A stretch of 64,000 nt of DNA from Actinomyces dentalis DSM 19115 (GCF_000429225.1 NZ_AUBL01000007.1:39345-103344); one strand, 5' to 3'; positions 44,583 through 60,534 are shown, numbered from the stretch's first letter. Translations and numbers: made by a program. Notes: generated by a model not told the origin, from the sequence alone.

Positions 44583-44672
44583 TCTGCTGCGCCACTTCCC
44601 CTCTACCGCGCCCTCTCACCCTCCGCTGCGCCCCTTTTTCTCGTACAGCAGAGGGTGAAGTGGCGCAGCAGA
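44583..44672. repeat. Hairpin element with CGTAC loop, copy 2
   Basis: Outer arms TCTGCTGCGCCACTTC (44583-44598) and its exact complement (44657-44672); inner arms near 44617-44628 and 44646-44657. The central ACCCTCCGCTGCGCCCCTTT plus TTCTCGTACAGCAGAGGGTG corresponds to 2976-3017 with few changes, so the two loci are copies of one element. Confidence 0.65.
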
Positions 44673-44740
44673 TGTCGTGCAGCGCGACCTATGCGCGCCC
44701 GTCGAGGTCGGTCGGCGCGACCCGCTCCACGGGGCCGGGA

Positions 44741-45406
44741 CTACGGGCGGCCCCGGCGGGCCCAGTGATCGACGCGCCAGGCGGCGTCGCCGGAGACGGG
44801 GCGCCACCGGCCGGGGGCGTCGCTGGCGGCCGGGTCCCACAGCCACCGGCCCGCGTCGAGCTCGGGCGCGCGCGCCGCCGCCCGCCCGACGACCCGGTCG
44901 GAGGCGTCCAGCGCCAGGGTGGACACCACGGCCCACTCGGCCAGGTCCTCGTCCAGGACCTGGCCGTAGACGTCGGCGCCCCCGATGACCCACAGCCGCG
45001 GCAGGCCCCGGTGGGCCTCCCCGCGCGGGTCGGGGCCCAGGGCGTCCAGCGCCTCGCGCCCGCGGCGCAGGGCCTGCTCCAGTCCGCCGACGGCGGTCGC
45101 CCCCGGCGCGCCCCACGTGCGGTTGCGGGTGAGTACGATCGAGCGCCTGCCGGGCAGGGCCGAGCCGATCGACTCCCAGGTGACGCGCCCCATAATGAGC
45201 GCCCCGCCCAGGGTCGTGGCCTTGAAGTGGCGGAAGTCCGCGGGCACCCGCCACAGCATGGCGCCGCCGGCGCCGAGCAATCCCGTGCGGTCGCGCGCCC
45301 AGATCAGGCCCAGCCGCGCGCCCGGCCCCGGGGCGCGCGGGCCCGCGGCATCGCCAGCCGCACCGACGCCGGCGTCATCCGGATCCGGCCCCGCGGCCCC
45401 GCTCAC
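44741..45406 (-). CDS. folA: Dihydrofolate reductase
   Basis: 221 residues from a GTG that overlaps the thyA stop (GTGA). After a disordered N-terminal extension of about 30 residues come [30 protein letters not shown] split over the substrate loop (the W-x-x-P-D pattern is kept as WRVPADF), [19 protein letters not shown] and [12 protein letters not shown]. Reduces dihydrofolate made by ThyA, encoded immediately upstream. Confidence 0.94.
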   Translation of the reverse strand: MSGAAGPDPDDAGVGAAGDAAGPRAPGPGARLGLIWARDRTGLLGAGGAMLWRVPADFRHFKATTLGGALIMGRVTWESIGSALPGRRSIVLTRNRTWGAPGATAVGGLEQALRRGREALDALGPDPRGEAHRGLPRLWVIGGADVYGQVLDEDLAEWAVVSTLALDASDRVVGRAAARAPELDAGRWLWDPAASDAPGRWRPVSGDAAWRVDHWARRGRP

Positions 45407-46311
45407 ACCGCCACCGGCGCCTTAATGGCGGGGTGGTGCGCGTAGCCGGCCGAGGCGTCGATGTCGTCCATGCCGTAGTCGTCGATCGACTCCGCCCGCC
45501 TCAGGCGCAGCGTCGGGAAGGGGTGGGCGGCCGGCACCCGGGACAGCTGCTCGCGCACCTGGTCGACGTGGTTGGCGTAGATGTGGCAGTCGCCCCCGAC
45601 CCAGATCAGCTCGCCCGCCTCCAGGCCGGCCTGCTGGGCGAGCATATGGGTCAGCAGCGCGTAGGAGGCGATGTTGAACGGCGCACCCAGGAACAGGTCG
45701 GCGCTGCGCTGGTAGACCTGCAGGCTCAGCCGCCCGCCGGTCGCGTAGCACTGGAACAGGACGTGGCAGGGCGCCAGGGCCATCTCATCCAGGGCGCCCA
45801 CGTTCCAGGCCGACACCACCATGCGCCGCGAGTCCGGGTCACGGCGAAGGGTGTCGATGAGTCCGGCGATCTGGTCGATCGCGCCGCCGTCGCGCCCCGG
45901 CCAGCTGCGCCACTGGGCCCCGTAGACGGGCCCGAGCCCGCCGTCGGGGCCGGCCCACTCGTCCCAGATGGTGATGCCGTGCTCGTGGAGCCAGTCCACA
46001 TTGGTGCCTCCGCGCAGGAACCACAGCAACTCGCCCTTGACGGGCTTCATGGCCACGAACTTGGTGGTGAGGCGAGGGAACCCCGCCGACAGGTCGTAGC
46101 GCAGCCGGCGGGCGAAGAGCGAGCGGGTGCCGGTGCCGGTGCGGTCGCCCTTGGGCGCGCCGGTCCGCAGCACCTCGGCGAGCAGCTCCTCGTAGGCGAC
46201 ATCGACCCCCGCGGGCGGCGTCAGGCCCATGGCCGCCAGGTGCGGGTAGGCGGGCGCAGAACCGGGGACGGGCGGGCCTCCGGTCCCGGTCGGGGAGCCG
46301 GGGGCGCTCAT
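45403..46311 (-). CDS. thyA: Thymidylate synthase
   Basis: 302 residues. [52 protein letters not shown], the catalytic Cys in [31 protein letters not shown] and GDCHIYANH are all present. Methylates dUMP using methylene-tetrahydrofolate. The start overlaps the ecsC-like stop (ATGA); an N-terminal extension of about 35 residues precedes the core. Confidence 0.95.
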   Translation of the reverse strand: MSAPGSPTGTGGPPVPGSAPAYPHLAAMGLTPPAGVDVAYEELLAEVLRTGAPKGDRTGTGTRSLFARRLRYDLSAGFPRLTTKFVAMKPVKGELLWFLRGGTNVDWLHEHGITIWDEWAGPDGGLGPVYGAQWRSWPGRDGGAIDQIAGLIDTLRRDPDSRRMVVSAWNVGALDEMALAPCHVLFQCYATGGRLSLQVYQRSADLFLGAPFNIASYALLTHMLAQQAGLEAGELIWVGGDCHIYANHVDQVREQLSRVPAAHPFPTLRLRRAESIDDYGMDDIDASAGYAHHPAIKAPVAV

Positions 46312-46979
46312 GCCTCGATGAGGGCGGGTTCGGCCCCGGACTCCGGGGCGGGGCCGAGCGCCGCCTTGGCCCCCTCGATGACCTGGTTGGCCAGCGCCCG
46401 CCCGCCGGTCCAGCCGATGGCGGCGCCGATCCCGAAGGGCACGAGCCGCCCCACGGCGAGCGCCCCGCCCTTGGCGGCCGTGCGCTTGGCCATCCGCTTG
46501 GTGAGCTGGGCGTTGATCGACTTCACCGTCGTCAGGGGCATCTGGGCCAGACTCTGCGCCGCCCAGTACAGGACGGACAGGCCCAGGCTCCCCCTCACCG
46601 CCTCCGACCCGTCCTCGCCGAGTAGAGCCGAGAGCACCAGCGCCCTGCGCCTGGTCGGGGACACGACCCGCAGCCCCTGCAGCTCGGCGACGGTCAGGAC
46701 GTAGGTGACGGCGCTGCCCAGGAAGACGGCGGTCTGCCCGACCGTCAGGGCCGCCGCCGTGCCGGTGCCCACGGCCGGGAGGGCCGCGGAGGCCCCGACG
46801 GCGCCCGAGGTCAGGGCCGCCTCGGTGCGGAAGCGCGAGGCCGCCATCTCGACGAGCTCGGCGGTGTCGGCGTCCGGGCGCTCGCGGCGCATGCGGGCGA
46901 TGCTCTCCTGGATCCTGCGGGCGGGCAGGGCGATGGCGGCGTCGAGCGCCCGTTCGACGGCGGAGGGGGTGGTGGCCAT
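46308..46979 (-). CDS. EcsC family protein
   Basis: 223 residues from ATG 46979 (AGGAGAG upstream). Helical, with a Gly/Ala-rich hydrophobic core ([21 protein letters not shown], divided in two helices) and [53 protein letters not shown] motifs of the EcsC family. Probably membrane-associated. Named from the Bacillus ecsC locus, molecular function unclear. In one run with osmC upstream and thyA-folA downstream. Confidence 0.8.
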   Translation of the reverse strand: MATTPSAVERALDAAIALPARRIQESIARMRRERPDADTAELVEMAASRFRTEAALTSGAVGASAALPAVGTGTAAALTVGQTAVFLGSAVTYVLTVAELQGLRVVSPTRRRALVLSALLGEDGSEAVRGSLGLSVLYWAAQSLAQMPLTTVKSINAQLTKRMAKRTAAKGGALAVGRLVPFGIGAAIGWTGGRALANQVIEGAKAALGPAPESGAEPALIEA

Positions 46980-47028
46980 GATGCTCTCCTTGTCCGGCCT
47001 GGATGGGGGTGGAAGTGTGCGGCGCCGC

Positions 47029-47472
47029 TCAGCCCTCGTCGTCGAGCAGGTGGAGGCGGATGGCCGCGCCCTTGTCCAGGGTGTGGCCGACGGTGCAGCC
47101 CCGGTCGACCGCCCGGCGCACCCGCTCGGTGAGGACGGCGAGCTGGTCGGGGCCGAGGGCGGCGAGGTCGGCGACGATCTGGACGTCGAAGTCGGAGTAG
47201 CGCTCCTCCTCCTCGTTCTTCAGCGTCGCGCAGATGACGTTGGCGTCGAAGTCCTCGCCGAGGGCCTTGGCCAGGCGGTGGTCGGCGGACAGTGTGTTGC
47301 AGGTCGCCAGGGCGACCTTGAGCAGTTCGCCGGGCGTGAACTCGCCCGGGCCCATGCCCACCGCGACCTGGGCGCCCCGGGCGTTGTGCGCGAGATAGCG
47401 GCGGGTGCCGGTGCGCTCGGCCCACACGGAGTTGGTCTCGGTCGGGGTGATGACGTCGCTGGGCTCGCTCAT
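47029..47472 (-). CDS. OsmC-family peroxiredoxin-like protein
   Basis: 147 residues. Both redox cysteines of the OsmC/Ohr fold are seen: ATCNTL (about Cys 63) and DRGCTVGHTL (about Cys 126). GPGEFTPGELLKVALA and the C-terminal IRLHLLDD also fit. Expected to reduce organic peroxides with a dihydrolipoyl or thiol partner. ATG 47472 lacks a clear ribosome-binding site; two direct repeats lie immediately upstream. Confidence 0.88.
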   Translation of the reverse strand: MSEPSDVITPTETNSVWAERTGTRRYLAHNARGAQVAVGMGPGEFTPGELLKVALATCNTLSADHRLAKALGEDFDANVICATLKNEEEERYSDFDVQIVADLAALGPDQLAVLTERVRRAVDRGCTVGHTLDKGAAIRLHLLDDEG

Positions 47473-47477
47473 GCGGC

Positions 47478-47509
47478 CGATCGTGTCACGCCGGGACGAT
47501 CGTGTCACG
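47478..47509 (-). promoter_or_regulatory. 13-bp direct repeats upstream of osmC-like gene
   Basis: CGATCGTGTCACG at 47478-47490 and 47497-47509, start-to-start 19 bp, directly before the ATG. Could be a regulator site or part of a leaderless promoter. Confidence 0.4.
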
Positions 47510-47561
47510 TACCTGAATCGACCCGTCGCACTGTGACTCCGCCCCCGCCCGCCCGCGTCGA

Positions 47562-47607
47562 GGGGGCGGGGCGCGCCGCCCGGCTTCCGGGCCCGCGCCC
47601 CGCCCCC
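47562..47607 (-). terminator. Terminator of the DUF2505 gene
   Basis: Perfect 14-bp stem GGGGGCGGGGCGCG (47562-47575) with its complement (47594-47607), 18-nt loop, downstream of the gene ending at 47642. Confidence 0.65.
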
Positions 47608-47641
47608 GGGGTCGTGCTTGCTCCTCAGTGATCGGTGCGGA

Positions 47642-48136
47642 TCAATGCTCCGCGAGCCAGGTCGCTCCGCGGGCCTCCTCGTCGGCGACGGCGCGGTCGA
47701 CCAGGCCCATGGCCCGCTCCTCGATGCTGCGGCCCACCAGCGGAATGCTCACGTCCAGGTCGACGTCGTACACCACGCTCGTCGAGTCCCCGGAGCCCTC
47801 CATCCTGGAGGTGGCGCCCACCTTCACGGGCGCGCCGCGCAGGGCCACGTCCAGGTCGCCGGTGCGCGAGCCGTCGTCGGCCGGCTCGCCCCAGGACTCC
47901 GACAGGTTGAAGGACGGGGCGGAGCGGATGAAGCGCTTGGCCGCGGAGGGCAGGCGCTCGGGCGGGACCGAGCCGGAGATGGTGGACACGAAGCCGCGCC
48001 CGCGCACGGCCACGTCGATGGAGGCGTCGGACAGGTCCGCGCGCTCCGCGCGCTTGCGCTGATAATCGGGGTCGGCGAGCATTGCGGCGACGCGCTCGGG
48101 ACCGGCCGGGTAGGTGAGGGTGATGGTCTTCTTCAT
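47642..48136 (-). CDS. DUF2505 domain protein
   Basis: 164 residues from ATG 48136 (AGGA 7 nt upstream). KKTITLTYPAGPERVAAMLADPDYQRKR at the N-terminus and a SRPBCC/START-like strand pattern with VVYDVDLDVSIPLVGRSIEE near the end fit DUF2505, common in actinobacteria. A ligand-binding role is conceivable from the fold; nothing specific can be said. Divergent from pdtaS with 53 bp between starts. Confidence 0.85.
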   Translation of the reverse strand: MKKTITLTYPAGPERVAAMLADPDYQRKRAERADLSDASIDVAVRGRGFVSTISGSVPPERLPSAAKRFIRSAPSFNLSESWGEPADDGSRTGDLDVALRGAPVKVGATSRMEGSGDSTSVVYDVDLDVSIPLVGRSIEERAMGLVDRAVADEEARGATWLAEH

Positions 48137-48189
48137 GGGGCAAATCCTGCCACGCGGTCGGGCCCGCGGGCCTCGGTAGGATCCCGTGT

Positions 48190-49650
48190 GTGCCGATTCT
48201 CCTATCCTCCACGCTGCGCGGGATCGCCGACCTGTCGACATCGGACCTCGACTGGCTCCATCAGCTCATCGCCGACTGGCAGGTCATCGCGGACCTGTCG
48301 GTCTCCGACCTGGTCCTGTGGGCCCGCACCGCGACCAACCGCTTCGTCGCCGTCGCCCACTGCCGGCCCTCGACCGGCTCGACCGTGCACCTGGAGGACG
48401 TGATCGGCCGCAGGATGCCCGCGGCCCGCGAGGCCATGGCCGTCGAGACCTTCGAGAGCGCGCAGATCCTCATGGCCACGGCGCCGGCGTGGACGGGCAC
48501 GACGGCGGTGCGCGAGGAGTACGTGCCGGTGGTCCGCGACGGGCGGGCCGTGGCCATCATGACGCGGGAGACCTCCGTGGGGCTCATCCGCGGCGGGCGC
48601 ATCGTGGACAAGCCGCTGGAGGACCTCGCCGACGCCCTGTGCACCATGATCGCCGGGGGGGACTTCCCCATCCGGGGCGCCGGGACGGTCATGCGCCACG
48701 GCACGCCCAGGGTGGCCGACGGCGTCCTGCACCTGGACGAGGAGGGGTTCGTGCGCTTCGCCACACCCAACGCCCGCTCCTGCTTCCACCGCCTGGGCAT
48801 AGATGTGGACGTGGGGGACTGCCAGCTCGCCGAGGCCGTCACCTCGATCATCCCCGAGCGCACGCTCGTGGACGAGACCATGGCGGTGGTGCTCATGGGC
48901 CGCCAGGCCTGGCTGACGGAGGTCGAGGTCGGGGGGGTGTACCTGGCCCTGCGCTCGATCCCGCTGCGGCGCGAGAACCGGCGCGCCGGCGCCGTGCTGC
49001 TGGTGCGCGACGTGACGGAGATCCGGCGCCGCGAGCAGGTCCTGCTCAACAAGGACGCCACCATCCGGGAGATCCACCACCGGGTGAAGAACAACCTCCA
49101 GACCGTCTCCGCGCTGCTGCGCATGCAGGGGCGCCGGGCCACCAACGACGAGACGCGCGAGGCCCTGGCGGAGGCGGAGCGCCGCGTGGCCACGATCGCG
49201 ACGGTTCACGAGGCCCTGAGCCACAACGTCGACGAGAAGGTCGACTTCGACGAGGTCTTCGCCTCGATCCTGCGCGGCGCCGCCCTGGTGGCGACGGCGA
49301 CCGGGGCGGTCACCACGCGCCTGGAGGGGGCCTTCGGGACGGTGGACGCCGACACCGCCCAGGCGCTGGCCACCGTCCTGGCCGAGCTGGTCACCAACGC
49401 CGTCGAGCACGGGCTGGGGGACCGCGACGGCACGGTGACGGTGCGGGCCCTGCGCGACGGGCAGAGCCTGGAGGTCCACGTCATCGACGACGGCGTCGGG
49501 GTGGAGCCGGGCGCGATCATGTCCGGCCTGGGCACCAGGATCGTCCAGACCCTCGTGCGCGGGGAGCTGCGCGGCACCATCGACTGGCTGCCGATCGAGG
49601 GCGGGCACGGCAGCGACGTCGTCGTGCGGGCCCGCCTGACGGAGGCCTGA
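48190..49650 (+). CDS. pdtaS: Cytoplasmic sensor kinase, PdtaS type (HisKA_2)
   Basis: 486 residues from GTG 48190. No TM segment: an N-terminal GAF-like domain (WQVIADLSVSDLVLWA), a PAS-like domain (about 185-290, FATPNARSCFHRLG), then the HisKA_2 motif IREIHHRVKNNLQTVSALLRMQ (His about 300) and HATPase (ELVTNAVEHG, DDGVGV, GLGTRIVQTLV). PdtaS phosphorylates the RNA-binding antiterminator PdtaR, which is not in the window. The pdtaS-whiB1 adjacency is also found in mycobacteria. Confidence 0.92.
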   Translation: MPILLSSTLRGIADLSTSDLDWLHQLIADWQVIADLSVSDLVLWARTATNRFVAVAHCRPSTGSTVHLEDVIGRRMPAAREAMAVETFESAQILMATAPAWTGTTAVREEYVPVVRDGRAVAIMTRETSVGLIRGGRIVDKPLEDLADALCTMIAGGDFPIRGAGTVMRHGTPRVADGVLHLDEEGFVRFATPNARSCFHRLGIDVDVGDCQLAEAVTSIIPERTLVDETMAVVLMGRQAWLTEVEVGGVYLALRSIPLRRENRRAGAVLLVRDVTEIRRREQVLLNKDATIREIHHRVKNNLQTVSALLRMQGRRATNDETREALAEAERRVATIATVHEALSHNVDEKVDFDEVFASILRGAALVATATGAVTTRLEGAFGTVDADTAQALATVLAELVTNAVEHGLGDRDGTVTVRALRDGQSLEVHVIDDGVGVEPGAIMSGLGTRIVQTLVRGELRGTIDWLPIEGGHGSDVVVRARLTEA

Positions 49651-49679
49651 GGCCCGGGCCGGATCGGGGGTGCGAACGA

Positions 49680-49716
49680 CGGCGCCCGCCGGACCTTCGC
49701 GGTCCGGCGGGCGCCG
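49680..49716. terminator. Terminator between convergent pdtaS and whiB1
   Basis: 16-bp perfect stem CGGCGCCCGCCGGACC / GGTCCGGCGGGCGCCG with TTCGC loop. Confidence 0.8.
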
Positions 49717-49728
49717 AGCGCTGCGGGC

Positions 49729-49977
49729 TCAGGAGGAGCGGCGCGCGCGCGCCGCCCGGCGCTTGAGGGAGCGGCGCTCGTCCTCGCTCATGCCCCCCCA
49801 CACGCCGGCGTCCTGCCCGTTCTCCAGGGCCCACTTCAGACAGGTGTCGACGACCTCGCAACGGGCGCACACCATCTTGGCCTCGGCGATCTGGGCGATG
49901 GCGGGACCGGTGTTGCCGACGGGGAAGAAGAGCTCCGGGTCAACGGTGAGACATGCTGCCTGGCTGCGCCAGTCCAT
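49729..49977 (-). CDS. whiB1: WhiB-family iron-sulfur transcription factor (WhiB1-like)
   Basis: 82 residues. Four cluster cysteines C9, C37, C40, C46 in the C-x(n)-CxxC-x5-C pattern, the G(V/I)WGG turn (GVWGGMSEDERR) and a basic tail RSLKRRAARARR. WhiB1 binds a 4Fe-4S cluster and the housekeeping sigma factor. GGGGT lies a few nt before ATG. The 225 bp upstream hold its promoter region; I could not pick a clear -10/-35 pair. Confidence 0.94.
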   Translation of the reverse strand: MDWRSQAACLTVDPELFFPVGNTGPAIAQIAEAKMVCARCEVVDTCLKWALENGQDAGVWGGMSEDERRSLKRRAARARRSS

Positions 49978-50152
49978 GAGGACCCCCTTTTACGGTGTCG
50001 TGCTGCGGCTACGGGCCGCCCTCGAAGTAGTCATCAGACTTCAGACTGCCGAGGCGATGCGGCGGGTGACCTTGTCCTTGGCCAACCCTCACACGCCGCT
50101 ACCGACTGGGCAAGACCTCCGACGTGAGACCTGCGCCGTGGACCTGTCATGA

Positions 50153-57004
<6,852 letters not shown>

Positions 57005-57032
57005 GGCCCGCCCGGACCGGCCGGGCGCCGCG

Positions 57033-57608
57033 TCAGATGTAGATCGTCGGGTCCATCATGAGCTCGGGATCCGTGCGGGGGTCGCGCACGCGGGCCGGCA
57101 CGCCGACGCCGACGTGATCCGCCGGCAGATTCTTGACCAGCACGGCGTTCGCGCCGATCTTGGCGTTGTCCTCCACCGTGACCGGGCCCAGGACCTTCGC
57201 CCCGGCCCCGATCTGCACGTTGTTGCCGATCGTGGGGTGGCGCTTGCCCGGGTTCATCGACACCCCGCCCAGGGTGACGCCGTGGAACATGAGGACGTCG
57301 TCGCCCACCTCGGCGGTCTCGCCGATGACCACGCCCATGCCGTGGTCGATGAAGAAGCGCCTGCCGATCTTGGCGGCCGGATGGATCTCGATGCCCGTGG
57401 CCGCGCGGGCGGCCTGGGCCAGCGCCCGGGCGGCGAACTTGTGGCCCGTGTGCCACAGGCGGTGCGCGGCCCGGTGGGCCCACAGCGCGTGCACGCCCGG
57501 GTAGAGCAGCGCGACCTCCAGGCTCGAGCGGGCGGCCGGGTCCCGGCGTCGGGCGGCGGCCAGATCCTCCCGGGCCAGGTCGATGAGGGACCGGTGAGAG
57601 TGGTGCAT
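57033..57608 (-). CDS. cysE: Serine O-acetyltransferase
   Basis: 191 residues from ATG 57608 (AGGA 5 nt upstream). Helical N-terminus and left-handed beta-helix with [11 protein letters not shown], the catalytic His in [24 protein letters not shown] and [15 protein letters not shown]. Short EpsC-like form. Makes O-acetylserine for CysK. Lies 271 bp after cysK on the same strand. Confidence 0.94.
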   Translation of the reverse strand: MHHSHRSLIDLAREDLAAARRRDPAARSSLEVALLYPGVHALWAHRAAHRLWHTGHKFAARALAQAARAATGIEIHPAAKIGRRFFIDHGMGVVIGETAEVGDDVLMFHGVTLGGVSMNPGKRHPTIGNNVQIGAGAKVLGPVTVEDNAKIGANAVLVKNLPADHVGVGVPARVRDPRTDPELMMDPTIYI

Positions 57609-57724
57609 GGTTGTCCTCGGTGAAGATGGTGGCGTGGGGCGGCGCGCGGCGCCGCTCGCCGTCGGGCGGTCGGCGGCGACCGCCCCCGCTACGGGCAGGC
57701 TACTCGGCGGGAGGAGCCTGCGCC

Positions 57725-57769
57725 GGGCCGACGGCGGCTCCCCGACGATCGGGGAGTCGCCGTCGGCCC
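57725..57769 (-). terminator. Strong hairpin between cysK and cysE
   Basis: GGGCCGACGGCGGCTCCCCG (57725-57744) pairs with CGGGGAGTCGCCGTCGGCCC (57750-57769) with one G-T position and a 5-nt loop. It could terminate most cysK transcripts or reduce read-through into cysE. Confidence 0.6.
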
Positions 57770-57879
57770 AGTGCGCCCCGGGGCCGGTCCCCCCGGCTCC
57801 GGGGGCGCCGCCCCGAGCGGTTCCGTCAGGCGCCGCGGGGCGCCGCCCCCGCCCTTCCGGCTCCGGGCGCCCCGGCGCC

Positions 57880-58803
57880 TCAGTTGAGGTACTCGGAGTA
57901 CAGGGGGGTCGACAGGTAGCGCTCGCCCGTGTCGGGCAGGAGCGTCACGATCGTCTTCCCGGCGAACTCGGGGCGCTGGGAGAGCAGGTCGGCGGCGGCC
58001 AGGGCGGCGCCCGAGGAGATGCCCACGAGCAGCCCCTCCTCGCGGGCGGCGCGACGGGCGTAGGCGATGGCGTCGTCGGAGGGGATGTGGAGCAGCTCGT
58101 CCCAGATCCCCTGGTCGAGGACCTCGGGGACGACATTGGGGCCGAGCCCCTGGATCTTGTGCGGCGCGGCCCGGCCCTCGCTCAGCAGCGGGGACTCGGT
58201 GGGCTCGACGCCGAAGATCTTGATCCCGGGGCGCTGCTCGCGCAGGACCCGGCCCACGCCGGTCAGGGTGCCGCCGGTGCCGATGCCCGCGACGAAGGCG
58301 TCGAAGTCGCCAGCCTGCTCCAGGAACTCGCGCGCCGTGGTCTCGCGGTGGATCGCCGGGTTGGCGGGGTTGGTGAACTGCGAGGCGAGGATCGAGTTGG
58401 GCGTGGCCGCCTGGATCTCCTCGGCGCGCTTGACGGCCCCGGCCACGCCGCCCTCCGTGGTCAGCACCAGCTCGGCGCCGAAGGCCCGCATGATCGCCCG
58501 GCGCTCCTTGGACATGGTCTCGGGCATCGTGATGATGACCCGGTAGCCCAGGGCGGCGCCGACCATGGCCAGGCCGACGCCGGTGTTGCCGGACGTGGCC
58601 TCGATGATCGCGCCGCCCGGCTTGAGGGCGCCGGCGGCCTCGGCCGCGCGCACGATCGACAGGGCGATGCGGTCCTTGACGCTGCCGGCCGGCTCGAAGG
58701 CCTCGACCTTGGCCAGGACGGTGGCCGGTCCCGAGACGACGCGGTTGATCTTGACCAGCGGGGTGCGGCCGACGGCCTCGGTGATATTGGACAGGTAAGC
58801 CAT
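57880..58803 (-). CDS. cysK: Cysteine synthase A (O-acetylserine sulfhydrylase)
   Basis: 307 residues. PLP lysine in GSVKDRIA (K43), [25 protein letters not shown], and [10 protein letters not shown] are diagnostic; TPNS and FTNPANP also fit CysK rather than cystathionine synthase. Ends [10 protein letters not shown]. Converts O-acetylserine and sulfide to cysteine. Its ATG is preceded by a 370-nt leader that carries a cysteine-rich short ORF and several stem-loops, so attenuation by cysteine supply is likely. Confidence 0.95.
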   Translation of the reverse strand: MAYLSNITEAVGRTPLVKINRVVSGPATVLAKVEAFEPAGSVKDRIALSIVRAAEAAGALKPGGAIIEATSGNTGVGLAMVGAALGYRVIITMPETMSKERRAIMRAFGAELVLTTEGGVAGAVKRAEEIQAATPNSILASQFTNPANPAIHRETTAREFLEQAGDFDAFVAGIGTGGTLTGVGRVLREQRPGIKIFGVEPTESPLLSEGRAAPHKIQGLGPNVVPEVLDQGIWDELLHIPSDDAIAYARRAAREEGLLVGISSGAALAAADLLSQRPEFAGKTIVTLLPDTGERYLSTPLYSEYLN

Positions 58804-58854
58804 GGTGGGTGCCTCTTCCTCGTGTGTTCCCGCCTCCGGCGGGGTCGGACGGGG

Positions 58855-58878
58855 CCGGAAGACGGAGCGGTCTTCCGG
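58855..58878 (-). promoter_or_regulatory. Leader stem-loop upstream of cysK
   Basis: CCGGAAGAC (58855-58863) and GTCTTCCGG (58870-58878) form a perfect 9-bp stem with GGAGCG loop, 52 nt before the cysK ATG. Together with the 18-bp palindrome 59035-59052 just after the short ORF it may form alternative structures in the leader. Confidence 0.5.
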
Positions 58879-59034
58879 GCTCTCCGATTCGGTGCGCGAT
58901 CCGGTACGGGTGCCGGTTGGCGCGGATGGTCTGATCGGTGCCCTGGTCCGCCGACCTGCCCGCCCGCCGGGTATCGGGGCGGGGGCGGGCATCGTGGGCG
59001 GGGCATGGGGCGGGCTCACCCCGAGCGCCGGGCA

Positions 59035-59052
59035 TGCGCGCGATCGCGCGCA
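59035..59052 (-). promoter_or_regulatory. Palindrome following the cysteine leader ORF
   Basis: TGCGCGCGATCGCGCGCA is perfectly self-complementary and begins 20 nt after the stop codon of the leader ORF, where a ribosome stalled on the Cys codons would influence folding. Confidence 0.5.
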
Positions 59053-59072
59053 CGAACTCGTGGCCTGGCGCT

Positions 59073-59129
59073 CTACAGACACAGGCAGCAGGAGGGGGAC
59101 ATCGCGCGCATGACGCCGTGGGCGGTCAT
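59073..59129 (-). CDS. Cysteine-rich leader peptide ORF upstream of cysK
   Basis: 18-codon ORF, product MTAHGVMRAMSPSCCLCL, with Cys codons at 14, 15 and 17 just before the stop. GGAGGA sits 4 nt before ATG, an excellent site, and a promoter lies 54 nt upstream. It ends 269 nt before cysK. Polycysteine short ORFs are known in mycobacteria as cysteine-responsive attenuators of sulfur-assimilation operons; the same mechanism is inferred here from position and codon content. The known mycobacterial ones are leaderless, whereas this one has a ribosome-binding site. Confidence 0.7.
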   Translation of the reverse strand: MTAHGVMRAMSPSCCLCL

Positions 59130-59182
59130 GGGGTCCTCCCTTCCTGCTCGTGGACGGCCGCGGGCCGTCTCGTACCGGGGCG

Positions 59183-59212
59183 ACCATATCCTCCGGGCGG
59201 CCGATCGGACAA
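59183..59212 (-). promoter_or_regulatory. Promoter of the cysK leader
   Basis: On the minus strand TTGTCC (59207-59212), 18-bp spacer, TATGGT (59183-59188). The predicted start near 59176 gives about 47 nt before the leader ORF; a small hairpin GACGGCC/GGCCGTC lies at 59153-59169. Confidence 0.65.
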
Positions 59213-59239
59213 CCGCGCCGTCCGCATGGTGGCGCGCCC

Positions 59240-59920
59240 TTACACGGGGCGTTCAACGACGCGGCTGCCCGCGGGTTCGGGCACCGCCCGCCCCCGGGTG
59301 AGGGAGGCCAGGAGCTCTGCCAGACCGGTCGGGTCGGGGCTCGCGGTCGACACGGTGAGGACGGCGTGGGTGGCGCCCCAGACCGTCTCCTCGACGGCGA
59401 GATCCGCTCCGGCCGGCCCCGCCGCGCCGCCGGCGCCCCGCAGCTCGGCCTCGAGCCGACCGGCCTCGCCGACGGCCACGCGCACCTCCCACAGGTGACG
59501 GGTGACCAGCCGCACCCGGGCGGCCGCCTTGAGCGCCCGCGCCGCCGCCTCGCCGTAGGCCCGCACGAGCCCGCCCGTTCCCAGCAGGGTGCCCCCGAAG
59601 TACCGGGTGACGACGACGGTCGCGTCCACCAGCCCCGTCCCGCGCAGGACCTCCAGGATCGGCCGGCCGGCCGTGCCCGAGGGCTCGCCGTCGTCGTTGG
59701 AGCGCTCGATCGGCCGGCCGCCGGGGACGGTCACGATGAAGGCGGAGCAGTGGTGGCGCGCCGCCGGATGGGCCGCGCGGACCGAGGCGATGAAGGCGCG
59801 GGCCTCCTCCTGCGTCCGCGTGCGGGCGGCGCGGCCCAGGAAGTGCGAGCGCTTGACCTCCAGGTCGGTCTCCGGCTGCGTCGTGCCGGCGAGGGTGAGG
59901 GTGCCTGCGTCGTCGGACAT
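59240..59920 (-). CDS. YigZ/IMPACT family protein
   Basis: 226 residues from ATG 59920. N-terminal UPF0029 domain with EVKRSHFLGRA, HPAARHHCSAFIV, SNDDGEPSGTAGRPILEVL and TRYFGGTLLGTGGLVRAYG, followed by a DUF1949 ferredoxin-like domain (residues about 145-205). The family is linked to translation control in eukaryotes; bacterial function unknown. Lies upstream of the cysK leader on the same strand. Confidence 0.92.
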   Translation of the reverse strand: MSDDAGTLTLAGTTQPETDLEVKRSHFLGRAARTRTQEEARAFIASVRAAHPAARHHCSAFIVTVPGGRPIERSNDDGEPSGTAGRPILEVLRGTGLVDATVVVTRYFGGTLLGTGGLVRAYGEAAARALKAAARVRLVTRHLWEVRVAVGEAGRLEAELRGAGGAAGPAGADLAVEETVWGATHAVLTVSTASPDPTGLAELLASLTRGRAVPEPAGSRVVERPV

Positions 59921-60135
59921 GACGGCATGGTCCCATGCGCCGCCGCCCCGCGGCAGGGGCTGATACGCCCGCGGCGCCGAGCGCATCGCCGGCTGGCGCC
60001 GCCCCGCGGAGGGACTGATCTCACACGGATCGCGCGGCACCGGGGCTGGTACGGGCTCGGCGGAACTCGTTAAGGTGTCCCTCGGTCTAGTTCTCGATGG
60101 ATCCGACGATCCCCGGCCTTGGAAGGAGCGGGCTC

Positions 60136-60300
60136 ATGGCAGTGCCGAAGCGGAGGATGTCCCGCAGCAACACCCGCAACCGCCGCGCGCAGTGGAAGGC
60201 GAAGCTCGTCCAGCTCAACACCGTCCGCGTCAACGGTCGCGAGATCACCGTGCCCCGCCGCCTGGTCAAGGCCTACAAGACCGGACTCCTGGAGCACTGA
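60136..60300 (+). CDS. rpmF: 50S ribosomal protein bL32
   Basis: 54 residues from ATG 60136 (AAGGAG 7 nt upstream). [20 protein letters not shown] is the family start. The four zinc-binding cysteines found in some L32 proteins are absent, so this is a zinc-independent form. Followed after 34 bp by tRNA-Gly. Confidence 0.95.
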   Translation: MAVPKRRMSRSNTRNRRAQWKAKLVQLNTVRVNGREITVPRRLVKAYKTGLLEH

Positions 60301-60334
60301 GTCCCGTCGCGGGCCGAGTGGTCGGTCCTCGCAC

Positions 60335-60405
60335 GCGGGTGTAGCTCAATGGTAGAGCCTCTGCCTTCCAAGCAGATTGCGCGGGTTCGATTCCCGTCAC
60401 CCGCT
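60335..60405 (+). tRNA. tRNA-Gly (anticodon TCC)
   Basis: 71 nt, acceptor GCGGGTG/CACCCGC, anticodon loop CTTCCAA, T arm GGTTCGATTCC; discriminator T, no encoded CCA. Confidence 0.93.
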
Positions 60406-60460
60406 CGGTGAACGAGCAGGCCGTCCCGGTTCCTCCGGCGACGGCCCGTCCCGTTTTCAA

Positions 60461-60534
60461 CGGGCTGTGGCGCAGCTTGGTAGCGCGCCTGCTTTGGGAG
60501 CAGGAGATCGTGGGTTCGAATCCCGCCAGCCCGA
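60461..60534 (+). tRNA. tRNA-Pro (anticodon TGG)
   Basis: 74 nt, acceptor CGGGCTG/CAGCCCG, anticodon loop TTTGGGA on stem CTGCT/AGCAG, GGTTCGAATCC in the T arm, no encoded CCA. Its 3' end marks the boundary with AT-richer DNA. Confidence 0.93.

Noticed and set aside
44176..44660. Small genes between the betaine operon and folA
   Set aside because: Short frames there overlap the two inverted-repeat elements and have no recognisable product.
60461..60534. Defined attachment-site duplication at tRNA-Pro
   Set aside because: No second copy of the tRNA 3' end and no integrase lie within the window, so integration remains unproven.
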